Positions 52,801 to 61,151 of a stretch of 64,000 nucleotides of DNA are shown piece by piece (position 1 is the stretch's first letter; the number at the start of each line of letters is the position of its first letter). The position numbers and the translations under genes were made by a program. This DNA comes from Streptomyces sp. SPB162 (GTDB lineage Bacteria; Actinomycetota; Actinomycetes; Streptomycetales; Streptomycetaceae), in assembly GCF_029504575.1 (NCBI RefSeq), contig NZ_JAQFII010000002.1:62001-126000 (forward strand), in the 5' to 3' direction. Under the pieces are notes generated by a model. The model was given only the letters and a program-made list of their open reading frames with translations, had not been told where the DNA came from and searched no databases.

Positions 52801-54305
52801 ACACCGCGCGCGGCCGCCAGCAGTTCCGCGTAGCTGAGCGTCGCGCCGTCGAACGCGACCGCCGTCACATCGCCGCGGGTGGCGGCGTGTTCGGCGATGA
52901 GGTCGAGGACGGGACGCGCGGGACGCGGCAGCGGTCCCCCGTCGAGGGTGACCGCGGTCCTGGTGGGCGGGGTGATGGCCCGGCGGCCGCCCAGCTCGCC
53001 CAGCGGCCGGTCCGGCGCGGCCGTCGCGTCGTTCAGCAGGGCCAGCACCGCGCTCTGGTGCCGGGCGAGCGCCGCCTCGTCGTACAGCTCCGGGTGCGCG
53101 TCGAAGGCGAACCGCAGGCCCTCGCCCTCGGCCCGGTCGTAGACGTTGACGGACAGGTCGTCGACCGGCCCCGCCGACACGTTGTGGACGGTGCTCCGGT
53201 GTCCGGCGAAGCGCAGGTCGTACTCGAACGGCATGATGTTGACGCCCGGCCCCGACAGCCGGCGCCTGCCGCCGACGAGTTTGAGTTCCCGGCGCAGGTG
53301 CTCGTACCGGTAGCGCTGGTGCGGCAACCCGGCGCGCAGTTCCGCCGAGACGCGGGTGGTGAGGTCGCGCAGCGTGTCGCCGGCGCCGACCGCGATGCGC
53401 AGCGGCAGGACGTTGCGGACCATGCACGGCACCCGCAGCGACACCGAGCCGAGCCGGCCCATCGCGGGCAGGCTGAGGATCACCTCGGGCTCGCCGGACT
53501 CCTGGGCGAGGTACCCGGCGGTGACCGCCAGCACCACGTCGGACCAGGTGACGGAGAGCTCGCGGGCCACCGCGCGCAATGTCCCGGTCTCCGGCGCGCC
53601 GAGGTCGGTCACCCGTCGCAGGAAGGTACGGGCGGGCAGCGCGGAACGCTCGGCGAGGGTGGGGACCGCCGGGCGGTCCGCGAATCGCTCCGTCCAGTAG
53701 GCCCGGTCGGCCTCCCGGCGTTTCGAGGCGAGGTAGGCCCGGTCCTCCTGGTAGACCGATTCCAGGGTGCCGAAGCCGCTCTCTCCCAGCGGTGTGCCCT
53801 GGGCCAGCGCCGTGTAGACCTGCGCGACGCGGCGGGCGACGAGCGACAGGCCGAACCCGTCGAGGGCGATGTGGTGGACGCGGTGGTACCAGAGGAACTC
53901 CGCGGGACCGGTCTGCAGCAGCGCGTGCCCGAAGACCGGGTCGTGGGCGAGGTCCACCGGGCGCGCCACGTCGCGTTCCATCCAGGCGGTGGCGGCGGCC
54001 CGCGGGTCCGGCTCCGCGGTGAGGTCCGCGGTGTGCAGCCGCCAGTCGACGGCGGGCACCGCGATCTCCCAGGGGCGGCCGTCGACCTCGGTGAACCGCA
54101 CGTTCAGCGCCTCGACCTCGCCGACGGCGTGGTGCAGTGCCTTGTCGAACGCCGCCACGTCCACCGGTCCGTGGATCTGCACGTATTCGGCGGTGTTGTA
54201 GGCAGGGCTCTCGGCGTCGAGTTGGTGGCCGGTCCAGATGCCCTCCTGCCCGGTGAGCAGGGCCCGGCGGTCCCCGGGCGCGCCGCGGGTCTCAGGCGTC
54301 GGCAT
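49860..54305 (-). CDS. scoA: Isonitrile lipopeptide NRPS (C-A-T-reductase), ScoA-like
   Basis: A 1481-residue single-module synthetase. Condensation domain about 15-440 with HHIALDG (H144, H145, D149). Adenylation domain about 470-960 (YVIHTSGSTGRPKGVEI, FNTYGPTETTV, YRTGDLVRLGTDGQLRFVGR, KISGHRVQPAEVE). Thiolation domain about 985-1060 with carrier Ser S1014 in DLGGQSLQ. Thioester reductase about 1095-1470 with GATGFVG (G1102) and Y1258/K1262 in YQQSKWA. This is the layout of ScoA and a shorter version of M. tuberculosis Nrp (Rv0101). It should acylate an amino acid (lysine in the known case) with isonitrile fatty acyl chains and release it reductively. GGAGG precedes the start, which overlaps the ACP gene. 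Confidence 0.93.
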   Translation of the reverse strand: MPTPETRGAPGDRRALLTGQEGIWTGHQLDAESPAYNTAEYVQIHGPVDVAAFDKALHHAVGEVEALNVRFTEVDGRPWEIAVPAVDWRLHTADLTAEPDPRAAATAWMERDVARPVDLAHDPVFGHALLQTGPAEFLWYHRVHHIALDGFGLSLVARRVAQVYTALAQGTPLGESGFGTLESVYQEDRAYLASKRREADRAYWTERFADRPAVPTLAERSALPARTFLRRVTDLGAPETGTLRAVARELSVTWSDVVLAVTAGYLAQESGEPEVILSLPAMGRLGSVSLRVPCMVRNVLPLRIAVGAGDTLRDLTTRVSAELRAGLPHQRYRYEHLRRELKLVGGRRRLSGPGVNIMPFEYDLRFAGHRSTVHNVSAGPVDDLSVNVYDRAEGEGLRFAFDAHPELYDEAALARHQSAVLALLNDATAAPDRPLGELGGRRAITPPTRTAVTLDGGPLPRPARPVLDLIAEHAATRGDVTAVAFDGATLSYAELLAAARGVAGRLAGQGTGPGDTVIIALPRGIDAVAAILGILLAGAAYCPLDPGAPAARIETLCGESGAGAVITTAGYADRFRGSGLPQLLLDGPDSLDVADAARGTAEPDPDRLAYVIHTSGSTGRPKGVEISHAALAHFVAGAGDRYGIGPDDRVLQFAPLHFDASVEEIFLTLCAGATLVVRTDAMTESVPVLTRSCERLGITVLDLPTAYWHELAYAVSTGAAKLPPMLRAVIIGGEAALPERVDRWRDAVGSSVRLFNTYGPTETTVVAIVAELQVPELARGDVPIGRPLPGTRAVVVLSSADDAGADSAVGELYLVGDALARGYRGGAGGDDARFQPLPEPADRPRAYRTGDLVRLGTDGQLRFVGRADGEFKISGHRVQPAEVETVLLTHQGIREAAVVGQVLPDGTRRLVAHVVADPPAPSAADVREHLRTTLPAAMIPSAVLFTGRLPRTGAGKIDRNALAAPAAASAPVADDVTDDAVHRTEQVVVAAWARVLGTADITPQDDFFDLGGQSLQAIQVANRLGVELGADVRVAWLFQYPTAAELARHLDDQRGPAVPEAAPSGPVPQAVLADSVLHDDITVGPGGRTPPVSPPRRVLLTGATGFVGAQLLAELLTATDAEVVCLVRAEDRAAAEGRIHRALAEQELTPPHGWEQRVVAEPGDLARPLLGLTEGRFAELSSGCDAIYHNAATVSIMREYASLRGPNVESTRQLLRMAATRAIPFHLVSTLSVAPPAGASPEVAETFLPPHPGLVHGYQQSKWAAERLVEQAGERGLPVTVHRLGRVVGAAGTGYVNERDFLWSVLRAGIPAGIVPDLFEAEVWTPVDYVARAVVRLSAAVTASAPAERPVYNHAPVPTVRLADLYAWIREFGYPLESMPLARWRAELPRAADVATTTLAFFDSRTDDPVAGAAEDAVAEPELGLGRVVADNLLHGLRGSGVSCPSIDRRLVHRYLERCVTTGALPPPDRQRPRVPHQARR

Positions 54306-54582
54306 GTGCGCCTCCGGACTGCCGGTCCGCCAGCAGCTGCCACCATTGGGCGAAGGAGGTGCGTTCCGCCAGTTCGACGAAGCTGACCTCGGATCCGGCC
54401 GCGCGCCAGCGCTCGGCGAGGGTGACGATGCGCAGCGAGTCCAGGCCGGCGTAGAGCGGGTTCTCCTCCAGGTCGACCTCGTCGGGCTGCTGGTGCAGGA
54501 ACTCGGCGAGGTCGGCGCGGAAGTCCGCGAGGGTCAGGGGCGTCGAGGGCGGTGAGGGCGTCAGGGGCTCAGGCACAGTCAT
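54292..54582 (-). CDS. scoB: Acyl carrier protein, ScoB-like
   Basis: A 96-residue carrier protein with the phosphopantetheine site GLDSLRIVTLAE (S49). The N-terminus is Pro-rich (VPEPLTPSPPSTP). It carries the fatty acyl chain loaded by ScoC through glycine addition and isonitrile formation. The gene overlaps the NRPS start by 14 bases, so the two are tightly coupled. It is distinct from the second carrier domain fused to the KASIII protein at 57734. Confidence 0.9.
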   Translation of the reverse strand: MTVPEPLTPSPPSTPLTLADFRADLAEFLHQQPDEVDLEENPLYAGLDSLRIVTLAERWRAAGSEVSFVELAERTSFAQWWQLLADRQSGGAHADA

Positions 54583-54625
54583 GTGGTCTCTCTCGAAGTC
54601 ACGCGGGACGTCGCGGGCGCCGGGG

Positions 54626-56233
54626 TCAGTTGACCTTGCGCCGGGCGTCGTCCCAGAAACGGTCGCGCAGCTCCCGGCGCAGGATCTTGCCGCTCGGATT
54701 GCGGGGCACGTGGTCGATGAACTCGTAGGTGGCGGGCAGTTTGAACGCGGCCAGCCGTCCTACCAGGAAGCGGTGCAGGTCCCGGGGCTTTGGCGGCTCC
54801 TGGCCGGGGACCGCGACGACGAAGGCGCGGACGCTCTCGCCCCAGCGCTCGTCCGGGGCCCCGACGACGACCGCCTCGGCGACCCCCGGGTGTGCTTCCA
54901 GCGCCGACTCGATCTCGGCGGGGTAGACGTTCTCGCCGGCCACGATGACGGCGTCCTTGATGCGGTCGCTGATGAAGACGTAGCCCTCGTCGTCCAGGTA
55001 CCCCGCGTCACCGGTGTGCACCCAGCCGTCGACGAGCGTCTCGCGGGTCTTGTCGGGCAGGCCCCAGTACTCCAGCATCCGAGCCGGTGTGGCCAGGCAC
55101 ACCTCGCCGACGACGCCGGGCGGCAGCGGTTCGCCCTTGTGGTCGATGACCTTGCAGTCGATGCCCGGGTACGGGCGTCCGGCCGCCGTCATCCGCGCCC
55201 CGCCGGGTACGTGGGCAGCGGGCGGCAGGCACACCGCCGTGTTGCCGGTCTCGGTCAGGCCGTAGATCTGGGCGAAGTCGCTGTCGAACATCGCCAGACT
55301 CTGCTCCAGCAGTGCCTCGGAGATCGGCGAACCACCGTAGACGATCTTCCGCAGGGTGTTGAAGTCCTCCGGTTTCACCCCGGGTTCGGCGAGGATCATG
55401 CGCAGCATCGCGGGCACCACGCAGGCGGTGGTGATGCCGAGGTCGCGGATGAGGGCGACGGCGTCGGGGGCGGAGAAGGCGCGCATCGCCACCACCGTCA
55501 CCCCGGCGTTGAAGTTCTGGGTGGCCCACCACAGGCCGCCGATGTGGAAGCCGGGTATGCCGACCAGGGCGATGTCGCCGGTCCTCCAGTCGATCCAATC
55601 CAAGCCCTCTCGGGCCAGTGCGTCCCGGACGGCGAAGAAACTGCGGTGCGCGAGGACGACTCCCTTGGGCAGCCCGGTGGTTCCGCTGGTGTAGAGCTGC
55701 GCTATCGGGTCGTCGGGGCCGGTCGCCGGGTGGGGATCGGTGTCCGGCTGCGCGTCCTTCCAGGACTGGTACGCCGGCCGGTCCCCGGTGGAAGCGCCGC
55801 CGAGGAGGACGACGGTGCCCGGCGGGTCGGTCGGCATCCGGTCGACGACCTGGGCGAACTCGTCCTCCAGGAAGAGCAGTGCGCTCGCCGAGTCCTCGAG
55901 GATGTGACTCACCTCGGGGGCGGTGAGCCGCCAGTTCACCGGCACCAGCACCGTTCCGCTCTTGGCGCACGCGAAGAGGATCACGTAGTAGTGCTCGGAC
56001 TCCCGGCCCAGGTACGCGACCCGCGCTCCCGGCGGCAGGCCCGCGGCCCGGATCGCGTGGGCGACGCGGTTGCTCTCCCGGTGCAGTTCCCCGTAGGTGA
56101 GCGTGCGGTCCTCGCAGCGGACGGCCACGGTCCCTGCCCGCTCAGCGGCGTGGAAGGCCGCGGTCTCCCACAGCGTCCGCAGGAACGGGTAGTACGGTTG
56201 TTCGTCGCCCGGCGGACGACCCACGGTGCTCAC
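54626..56233 (-). CDS. scoC: Fatty acyl-ACP ligase, ScoC/FadD10-like
   Basis: A 535-residue ANL-superfamily enzyme. AMP-binding motifs are LYTSGTTGLPKGVVLAHRS and YGLTETGNTAVCL; the C-terminal lobe has HTGDAGYLDDEGYVFISDR and RNPSGKILRREL with the catalytic Lys. In this gene family (FadD10, Rv0099) the enzyme activates a fatty acid and loads it on the dedicated ACP rather than on CoA. The start is GTG 56233. It is spaced 43 bases before scoB and 68 bases after scoD. Confidence 0.92.
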   Translation of the reverse strand: MSTVGRPPGDEQPYYPFLRTLWETAAFHAAERAGTVAVRCEDRTLTYGELHRESNRVAHAIRAAGLPPGARVAYLGRESEHYYVILFACAKSGTVLVPVNWRLTAPEVSHILEDSASALLFLEDEFAQVVDRMPTDPPGTVVLLGGASTGDRPAYQSWKDAQPDTDPHPATGPDDPIAQLYTSGTTGLPKGVVLAHRSFFAVRDALAREGLDWIDWRTGDIALVGIPGFHIGGLWWATQNFNAGVTVVAMRAFSAPDAVALIRDLGITTACVVPAMLRMILAEPGVKPEDFNTLRKIVYGGSPISEALLEQSLAMFDSDFAQIYGLTETGNTAVCLPPAAHVPGGARMTAAGRPYPGIDCKVIDHKGEPLPPGVVGEVCLATPARMLEYWGLPDKTRETLVDGWVHTGDAGYLDDEGYVFISDRIKDAVIVAGENVYPAEIESALEAHPGVAEAVVVGAPDERWGESVRAFVVAVPGQEPPKPRDLHRFLVGRLAAFKLPATYEFIDHVPRNPSGKILRRELRDRFWDDARRKVN

Positions 56234-56301
56234 AGCCTCTGTCCTTTCCGGGCCGCGCGCCTCCGGACGGGCGGCGGCGCGCGGCGATGTCGGGGGGACG
56301 T

Positions 56302-56835
56302 TCAGGACGCGCCGACGGCCACTCCGTCGAAGGCGTTGACGAACGCGAGTTTCACCTCACCGTCGCAGCGGCCGCCCGCCGCGTCCCAGTACCGGTAGGA
56401 GGTGTCCGCGATGATCAGCGGATCTCCGCCGCCGGGGGTGCGCCGGTCCACGGTGTGGATCTCGAATCCACCGGAGAAGGCACGGGCGTTGATGGGCCGG
56501 CGGAAACTCCCGCCGAACCGGGCGATGAGGATGTCGGGCAACTGGTGCCGCCAGTAGTCCTCCAGCGTCCAGGAGCTGAATTCCGGCAGCAGCCCTTCCT
56601 TGACGGATTTGGCGACCACGTAATACATCATCTGGTTGTAGCTGATGTTCACTTCGACCGCGTTCAGATGGCCCGTGTCGTCGATGTAGCACGACTCGCC
56701 GATGGAGAACTCGCATGCGGCCGAGACCCGGCCGTTCTCCACAGTGACCACGGCGGACCGGAGATATTTGCAATGCGCCTTGTAGGGCCGCAGCACCCGC
56801 GGCAGGAGTTCGGTGTCGGTATCGAAGGCGGTCAT
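56302..56835 (-). CDS. scoD: FcoT-type thioesterase/glycine-adding enzyme, ScoD-like
   Basis: A 177-residue hot-dog-fold protein of the FcoT family (Rv0098). Visible family pieces are PYKAHCKYLRSAVVTVENGR, YIDDTGHLNAVEVNISYNQM, FSSWTLEDYWRHQLPDILI and the C-terminal AFVNAFDGVA. Work on ScoD homologues assigns it to the addition of glycine to an alpha,beta-unsaturated acyl-ACP and thioester release, giving the N-carboxymethyl-3-amino acid used by ScoE. Only 4 bases separate it from scoE. Confidence 0.92.
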   Translation of the reverse strand: MTAFDTDTELLPRVLRPYKAHCKYLRSAVVTVENGRVSAACEFSIGESCYIDDTGHLNAVEVNISYNQMMYYVVAKSVKEGLLPEFSSWTLEDYWRHQLPDILIARFGGSFRRPINARAFSGGFEIHTVDRRTPGGGDPLIIADTSYRYWDAAGGRCDGEVKLAFVNAFDGVAVGAS

Positions 56836-56839
56836 CGCC

Positions 56840-57730
56840 CTACGCCGCCGGGATCTCGTCGTAGAGCTTGCGCTCGTCGTGCACCGTGACGCGGAAGGAG
56901 ACGGTCGGCTCCGGCGCGGCGGTGTGCAGGGCGCGGTGGATCAGACTGCGGTTGTCCCAGACCAGCAGGTCGCCCTGCTCGAAGGTCTGCAGGTGGATGC
57001 CGGGGTGGGTGAACTCCTCGTCCAGTTGTCCGGTGGCCTCGAACAGCCGCCGCAGCAGCGCCTCGTCAAGCGGACGGCCGTCCGCGTCCTCCATACCGAC
57101 GGTGAAGCCCTCGCTCAGGTACAGCACCGTCTCGCCGGTGAACGGATGGGTGAAGGTGGTGGGCTTCACCACCGGCGGGGTCTTGGTCTCGACCTCCTCC
57201 AGGATTTCGGAGAGTGGCCGGTACACGTCGTGCGGCCGGATCTTGAAGTACTTCCGTACGGAATGCCGCGCGCAGGTGCCCTCGATGTCCTGCTTCAGGT
57301 CCTCGGGCAGTGCCTCGTACGCCCGGCCCATGTCGATGAAATAGGTTCCGCGGCTCTTCTGCGGAATCACCTGTGGGTAGATGAGGGTGAGTCCGAACGG
57401 GTCGGGCATGAACATGTAGTCGGCGTGCCAGAATTTGCCGGTCTTCGGCACACCGATCTGCTTCCCGTCCTTCGGGACGTTCGAGGAGACGAATATCTCC
57501 TCGACCTCGGGGTGCTGGTACATGGGCTCGTAGTACGTCTCGGGACGGCCCAGTCGCTTGCCGAGTTCGAGGAACTGTTGGGGCGACAGGTCCTGGCCCT
57601 TCAGCACCGCGATCTTGCGCGTGTAGACCGTCTGCTTGAGCGCGGCGATGTCCTCGTCGGTGGCGGCGGCGTAGTCGAAGCCCTCGATGCTCGCACCGAG
57701 CGTCTTGCCGTCCTGCGGAGTGATCTTCAT
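56840..57730 (-). CDS. scoE: Fe(II)/2-oxoglutarate isonitrile synthase, ScoE-like
   Basis: A 296-residue TauD/TfdA-family oxygenase. The iron triad is H102 and D104 (KFWHADYMF) and distal H265 (SLIHRALH). [15 protein letters not shown] and [14 protein letters not shown] are regions conserved in ScoE and Rv0097, where Tyr, Lys and Arg hold the carboxylates of the unusual substrate. ScoE oxidatively decarboxylates a 3-(carboxymethylamino) fatty acid to a 3-isonitrile fatty acid. It starts 3 bases after the KASIII-ACP stop codon, so both are made from one message. Confidence 0.94.
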   Translation of the reverse strand: MKITPQDGKTLGASIEGFDYAAATDEDIAALKQTVYTRKIAVLKGQDLSPQQFLELGKRLGRPETYYEPMYQHPEVEEIFVSSNVPKDGKQIGVPKTGKFWHADYMFMPDPFGLTLIYPQVIPQKSRGTYFIDMGRAYEALPEDLKQDIEGTCARHSVRKYFKIRPHDVYRPLSEILEEVETKTPPVVKPTTFTHPFTGETVLYLSEGFTVGMEDADGRPLDEALLRRLFEATGQLDEEFTHPGIHLQTFEQGDLLVWDNRSLIHRALHTAAPEPTVSFRVTVHDERKLYDEIPAA

Positions 57731-57733
57731 GGG

Positions 57734-59119
57734 TCAGCCCTTCGTGTGGTGGGTGGTGGCCGGCGTGCCGACCGGGCCGTCGAGCTTCGCGTCGATCAGC
57801 CCTACGGTTTCCTCGAGGGTCAGGTCGCCGCGCAGTTCGTTGTCCGCGACCTCGATGCCGAGATCGCGCTCGAGGCGCATGCTGATCTCGACCATCGTCA
57901 GCGAGTCGACGTCGAGTTCGGCGAACGTCGCCTCCGGGCGGACCAGGTCCGGGTCCGCGTCGTGCAGCTTCGCGATGATCGCGACCAGCTGCTCGTAGGT
58001 GGTGCTCATGGCGGCTGTCTCCTCCGTTGTGCTTCGGGTACCGGAAGTGCTGAGGTCGGGCCACCGCAGTACGCAGGAGCCCCAGGTGAGGCCGCCTCCG
58101 AACGCGGTGAGCAGGATGCGCTGACCCGGCTGGACGACCTGCCGGGCGGCGGCGTCGGCGAGGGCGAGCGGTATCGAGGCGGCGCCGGTGTTGCCGACGG
58201 ACTCGATGTTGGACACACAGGCGGTCCTGGCGAGTCCGAGCTCGTCGGCCACCGAGTGCAGGATCCGCAGGTTGGCCTGGTGGGGCACGAGGTGGTCGAC
58301 GTCCTCGACCTTCCAGTCGGCGCGCTCCAGCACCGCGCGCGCCGAGCCGGCCATGTGGGTCACGGCGTGCCGGTAGACCTCCCGGCCGCGCATCGCGAAG
58401 CGCCGGTCCTCGCGCGTGCCGTCGCCGGCCCGCTGCCGGGAGCCGCCGGCCGCGACGATGATGAGCTCCTCGTTCGCGCCGTCACTGCCGAGGTCGAAGT
58501 GGGTGACGGCGCCGAGTTCGTCGGCGCGCCCGGCGCGCAGCACCACCGCTCCCGCGCCGTCCCCGAAGATGATCGCGTTCGCCCGGTCGTCGGGGTCGAC
58601 GATCGAGGAGTACGTGTCCGCTCCGATCAGCAGCACCCGGCGGGCGACGCCGGCCGCGATGAGCCCGGCGGCCGAGGCCAGCCCGTACACGAATCCGGTG
58701 CACACGGCGCTGATGTCGAACGCGGCCACGCCGTTCAGGCCGAGCCGGTCCGCGACGAGGGGCGCGGTGGCCGGGCAGGAGCGGTCGGGTGTGGTGGTGG
58801 CGACGATCACCGCGTCCACCGACGCGGCACCGGCGGACTCCAGCGCCCGGCGCCCCGCCTCGACCGCCAGGTCGGAGGTGGCCTGCCCGGGGTCCACGAC
58901 GTGCCGCTGCCCGATGCCGGTACGGGTTCTGATCCACGCGTCGGTGGTGTCGAGACGCCGCGACAGGTCCTCGTTGGTGACGACCCCTGGCGGCAACCAT
59001 CCGGCGATGCCGCAGACGACGGCGACGGGCGCGGCTCCTGCGGGCCGGTGGGCCGGGTGGGTCGGATCGGTGGAGGTGTCGGGTAGGGGCGGCAGGGTGG
59101 GGATGTTCGGGCTGAGCAC
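57734..59119 (-). CDS. Ketoacyl synthase III (FabH-like) fused to an acyl carrier protein
   Basis: A 461-residue protein. Residues about 30-350 are a FabH-like condensing enzyme with the full triad: C140 (ISAVCTGFVYG), His in LVPHQANLRI and Asn in ESVGNTGAASIP. After a 20-residue linker a complete ACP follows from residue 371 with S406 in DVDSLTMVEI. Directly before the ACP's own ATG (58009) lies GGAGGAG with 9-base spacing, so free ACP could also be made. The stop and start would form ATGA in another frame, the normal actinomycete coupling, so a one-base error could have created the fusion. It probably supplies a short or branched acyl chain to the isonitrile pathway. Known five-gene sco clusters lack it. 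Confidence 0.88.
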   Translation of the reverse strand: MLSPNIPTLPPLPDTSTDPTHPAHRPAGAAPVAVVCGIAGWLPPGVVTNEDLSRRLDTTDAWIRTRTGIGQRHVVDPGQATSDLAVEAGRRALESAGAASVDAVIVATTTPDRSCPATAPLVADRLGLNGVAAFDISAVCTGFVYGLASAAGLIAAGVARRVLLIGADTYSSIVDPDDRANAIIFGDGAGAVVLRAGRADELGAVTHFDLGSDGANEELIIVAAGGSRQRAGDGTREDRRFAMRGREVYRHAVTHMAGSARAVLERADWKVEDVDHLVPHQANLRILHSVADELGLARTACVSNIESVGNTGAASIPLALADAAARQVVQPGQRILLTAFGGGLTWGSCVLRWPDLSTSGTRSTTEETAAMSTTYEQLVAIIAKLHDADPDLVRPEATFAELDVDSLTMVEISMRLERDLGIEVADNELRGDLTLEETVGLIDAKLDGPVGTPATTHHTKG

Positions 59120-59228
59120 GGCGGATCTCCTCGGTATGCGTGCACTTGCGCGGCCACCACGGGCCGGGAGGGAAACGGAAACGAGTGAAGGGTCGGACGG
59201 CGGTCGGCGACGGGTCGGGCGGTCGCGT

Positions 59229-60659
59229 TCAGGCGCCGGGGCCGGGAGCCGGCACTCTGCGGAAGGCCAGCAGCACCACGGTGCCCAGACAGATGCCCGC
59301 CGCGATCACGTAGACGGCCGTGCGGATGTCGCCCAGCAGGGCGAGACGCAGCGCGTCACCGTGCAGGGCGCCGTGCCGGCCGGTGTCGGCGACGGCCACC
59401 AGCACCGCGAGGCCGACCGCGCCACCGACCTGCAGGGTCGTGGACGCGAGGCCCGACGCGACACCCTGGTCCCCGGGCGCGACCCCGGCGGCCGCCGCGA
59501 TCCACATCGCGGTCCATCCGGCGCCCTGCCCGGCGCTCAGCAGCACGATCCCCGGCAGCACCCGCGCGTACGAACCGTCGGCGGTCAGCCCCGGCGCGAG
59601 GACGGCGACGCCGGCGGCGCCCAGCAGCAGGGATCCCAGCAGGGTCTTCGTCATCCCGATCGCACCGACCGCCAGTTCGCCCACCTTGGTGCCGGCCGCC
59701 ACCACCAGCGCCGGGACGAGGAAGGCGAGCCCGGTCTGCAGGGCGCTGTAGCCGCGCACCGTCTGGAAGTACAGCGTCAGGAAGTACGGCAGCGAGCTGA
59801 AGGTGGCGCTGAACACCGCGGTCAGGGCCATGGCGGCGACCAGGCTGCGGTGGCCGAACAGCCGGGCCGGCGTGAGTGGGTCCCGGGTGCGGGTCTCGAT
59901 GACCGCGAAGGCCGCGAGCAGTGCGACGGAGGCGGCCGCGCAGCCCAGGACGGAGGCACTGGTCCAGCCGGCCTCGGGTGCGTGCACCAGGACGAAGACC
60001 AGCAGGGTGATGCCGCCGGTCGCGGCGAGCGCGCCGGCCACGTCGAACTGCCGCCGCCGCTGCCACGTCTCGTCGGCGGGGAAGAGCATCCATCCGGCGA
60101 CGGCGATCAGCACGGCCAGCGGCACGTTGACGAAGAAGACCGAAGGCCAGCCGAACGCGTCGACGAGCACGCCGCCGAGCAGGGAGCCGAAGCAGAGTCC
60201 GCCCGCGCCCGCGGCGCCCCAGACGGCGAGCGCCCGGTTGCGGGCCGGCCCCTCACTGAACAGCGTATTGATCAAAGAGAGAGTGGCGGGAAACAGCAGT
60301 GCCCCGCCGATGCCCTGGACGGCGCGGACGGCCACCAGGACGGCGGCGGATCCGGCCAGTCCTCCGACGAGGGAGGAGCCGGCGTACAGCAGGGCCGCGA
60401 CGGTGAAGATCCGGCGGCGGCCGAGCAGGTCGGTGGTCCGGCCGCCCAGCAACAGGAATCCGGCGGTGGCGACGACGTAGGCGCTGACCACCCACTGCAG
60501 GTCCTGGGCCGAGAAACCGAGGCCGCTGCCGATGCTCGGCAGGGCGACATAGACGACGTTGAAGTCGAGAGCGATGACGAGCTGAGCGGTGGCCAGAACG
60601 AACAAGGACAGTCCGAGACGTTGGCGCGTTGGAGCGGGTGGTGCCTTCAGTGCAGACAT
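59229..60659 (-). CDS. MFS exporter, DHA2 type, of the isonitrile lipopeptide cluster
   Basis: A 476-residue transporter with about 14 helices. Landmarks are LSLFVLATAQLVIALDFNVV, LQWVVSAYVVATAGFLLLGG, RTTDLLGRRRIFTVAALLYA (motif A), VRAVQGIGGALLFPATLSLI and WPSVFFVNVPLAVLIA. ATG 60659 follows AAGGGGGAAC. It is the first gene of the leftward run, 109 bases ahead of the KASIII-ACP gene, and is the likely exporter of the metallophore or a self-resistance pump. It is not closely matched to the MFS at 25049. Confidence 0.9.
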   Translation of the reverse strand: MSALKAPPAPTRQRLGLSLFVLATAQLVIALDFNVVYVALPSIGSGLGFSAQDLQWVVSAYVVATAGFLLLGGRTTDLLGRRRIFTVAALLYAGSSLVGGLAGSAAVLVAVRAVQGIGGALLFPATLSLINTLFSEGPARNRALAVWGAAGAGGLCFGSLLGGVLVDAFGWPSVFFVNVPLAVLIAVAGWMLFPADETWQRRRQFDVAGALAATGGITLLVFVLVHAPEAGWTSASVLGCAAASVALLAAFAVIETRTRDPLTPARLFGHRSLVAAMALTAVFSATFSSLPYFLTLYFQTVRGYSALQTGLAFLVPALVVAAGTKVGELAVGAIGMTKTLLGSLLLGAAGVAVLAPGLTADGSYARVLPGIVLLSAGQGAGWTAMWIAAAAGVAPGDQGVASGLASTTLQVGGAVGLAVLVAVADTGRHGALHGDALRLALLGDIRTAVYVIAAGICLGTVVLLAFRRVPAPGPGA

Positions 60660-61151
60660 GCTCGGACGTTCCCCCTTGGAATGCGCCCCTGGTCGTATGT
60701 CCGTCACACGCCGGGAGCGAGACCCGTTGTGGATCCTGACCGAGGCTCCGGAACGCGGCAAACGCCGTGCATTCGATTTGGACTGACTCAGGGTCGTATT
60801 GCGAATGCGGCTTCCGTGTGGTGCGGCTGCGCCGGCGCGTTGGAGTAACGCGGATGTGCCACCGCTAACCGGCCAAAGGAATGGGCACCAGCGGGGAAGT
60901 TGTCAACCCGCCCTGCAGTCAAACCTGCTATTTTTGGCCACCCGTGGAGCACTGCGAGGCCCAGGAGATGGCGAATTAAGGCCGCGACTTCCGTGATCCC
61001 GCCTCGTTCGCACCACAGGGGCTCTCAACAGGGGTTTTCTAGTAGTCGGATGAGGGAGTCATTCAGTTCCCGGCGTCTCCGACAATTTTCATCACACCAT
61101 ACTGGGTTGCGGATCGGCCGACCAGCCCCGTACGGCATGCAAACATGAGGA
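60660..61151. other. Divergent promoter region between metallophore and copper operons
   Basis: These 492 bases separate the leftward biosynthetic run from the rightward copper operon and should hold promoters for both. The DNA is more AT-rich than its surroundings. I saw no convincing CsoR, Zur, iron-box or other named operator, and no supported gene. Confidence 0.5.

Noticed and set aside
56813-59086. A 757-residue plus-strand open frame opposite scoE and KASIII-ACP
   Set aside because: Antisense shadow with repetitive Gly/Val/Arg content; the minus-strand genes have complete catalytic motifs.
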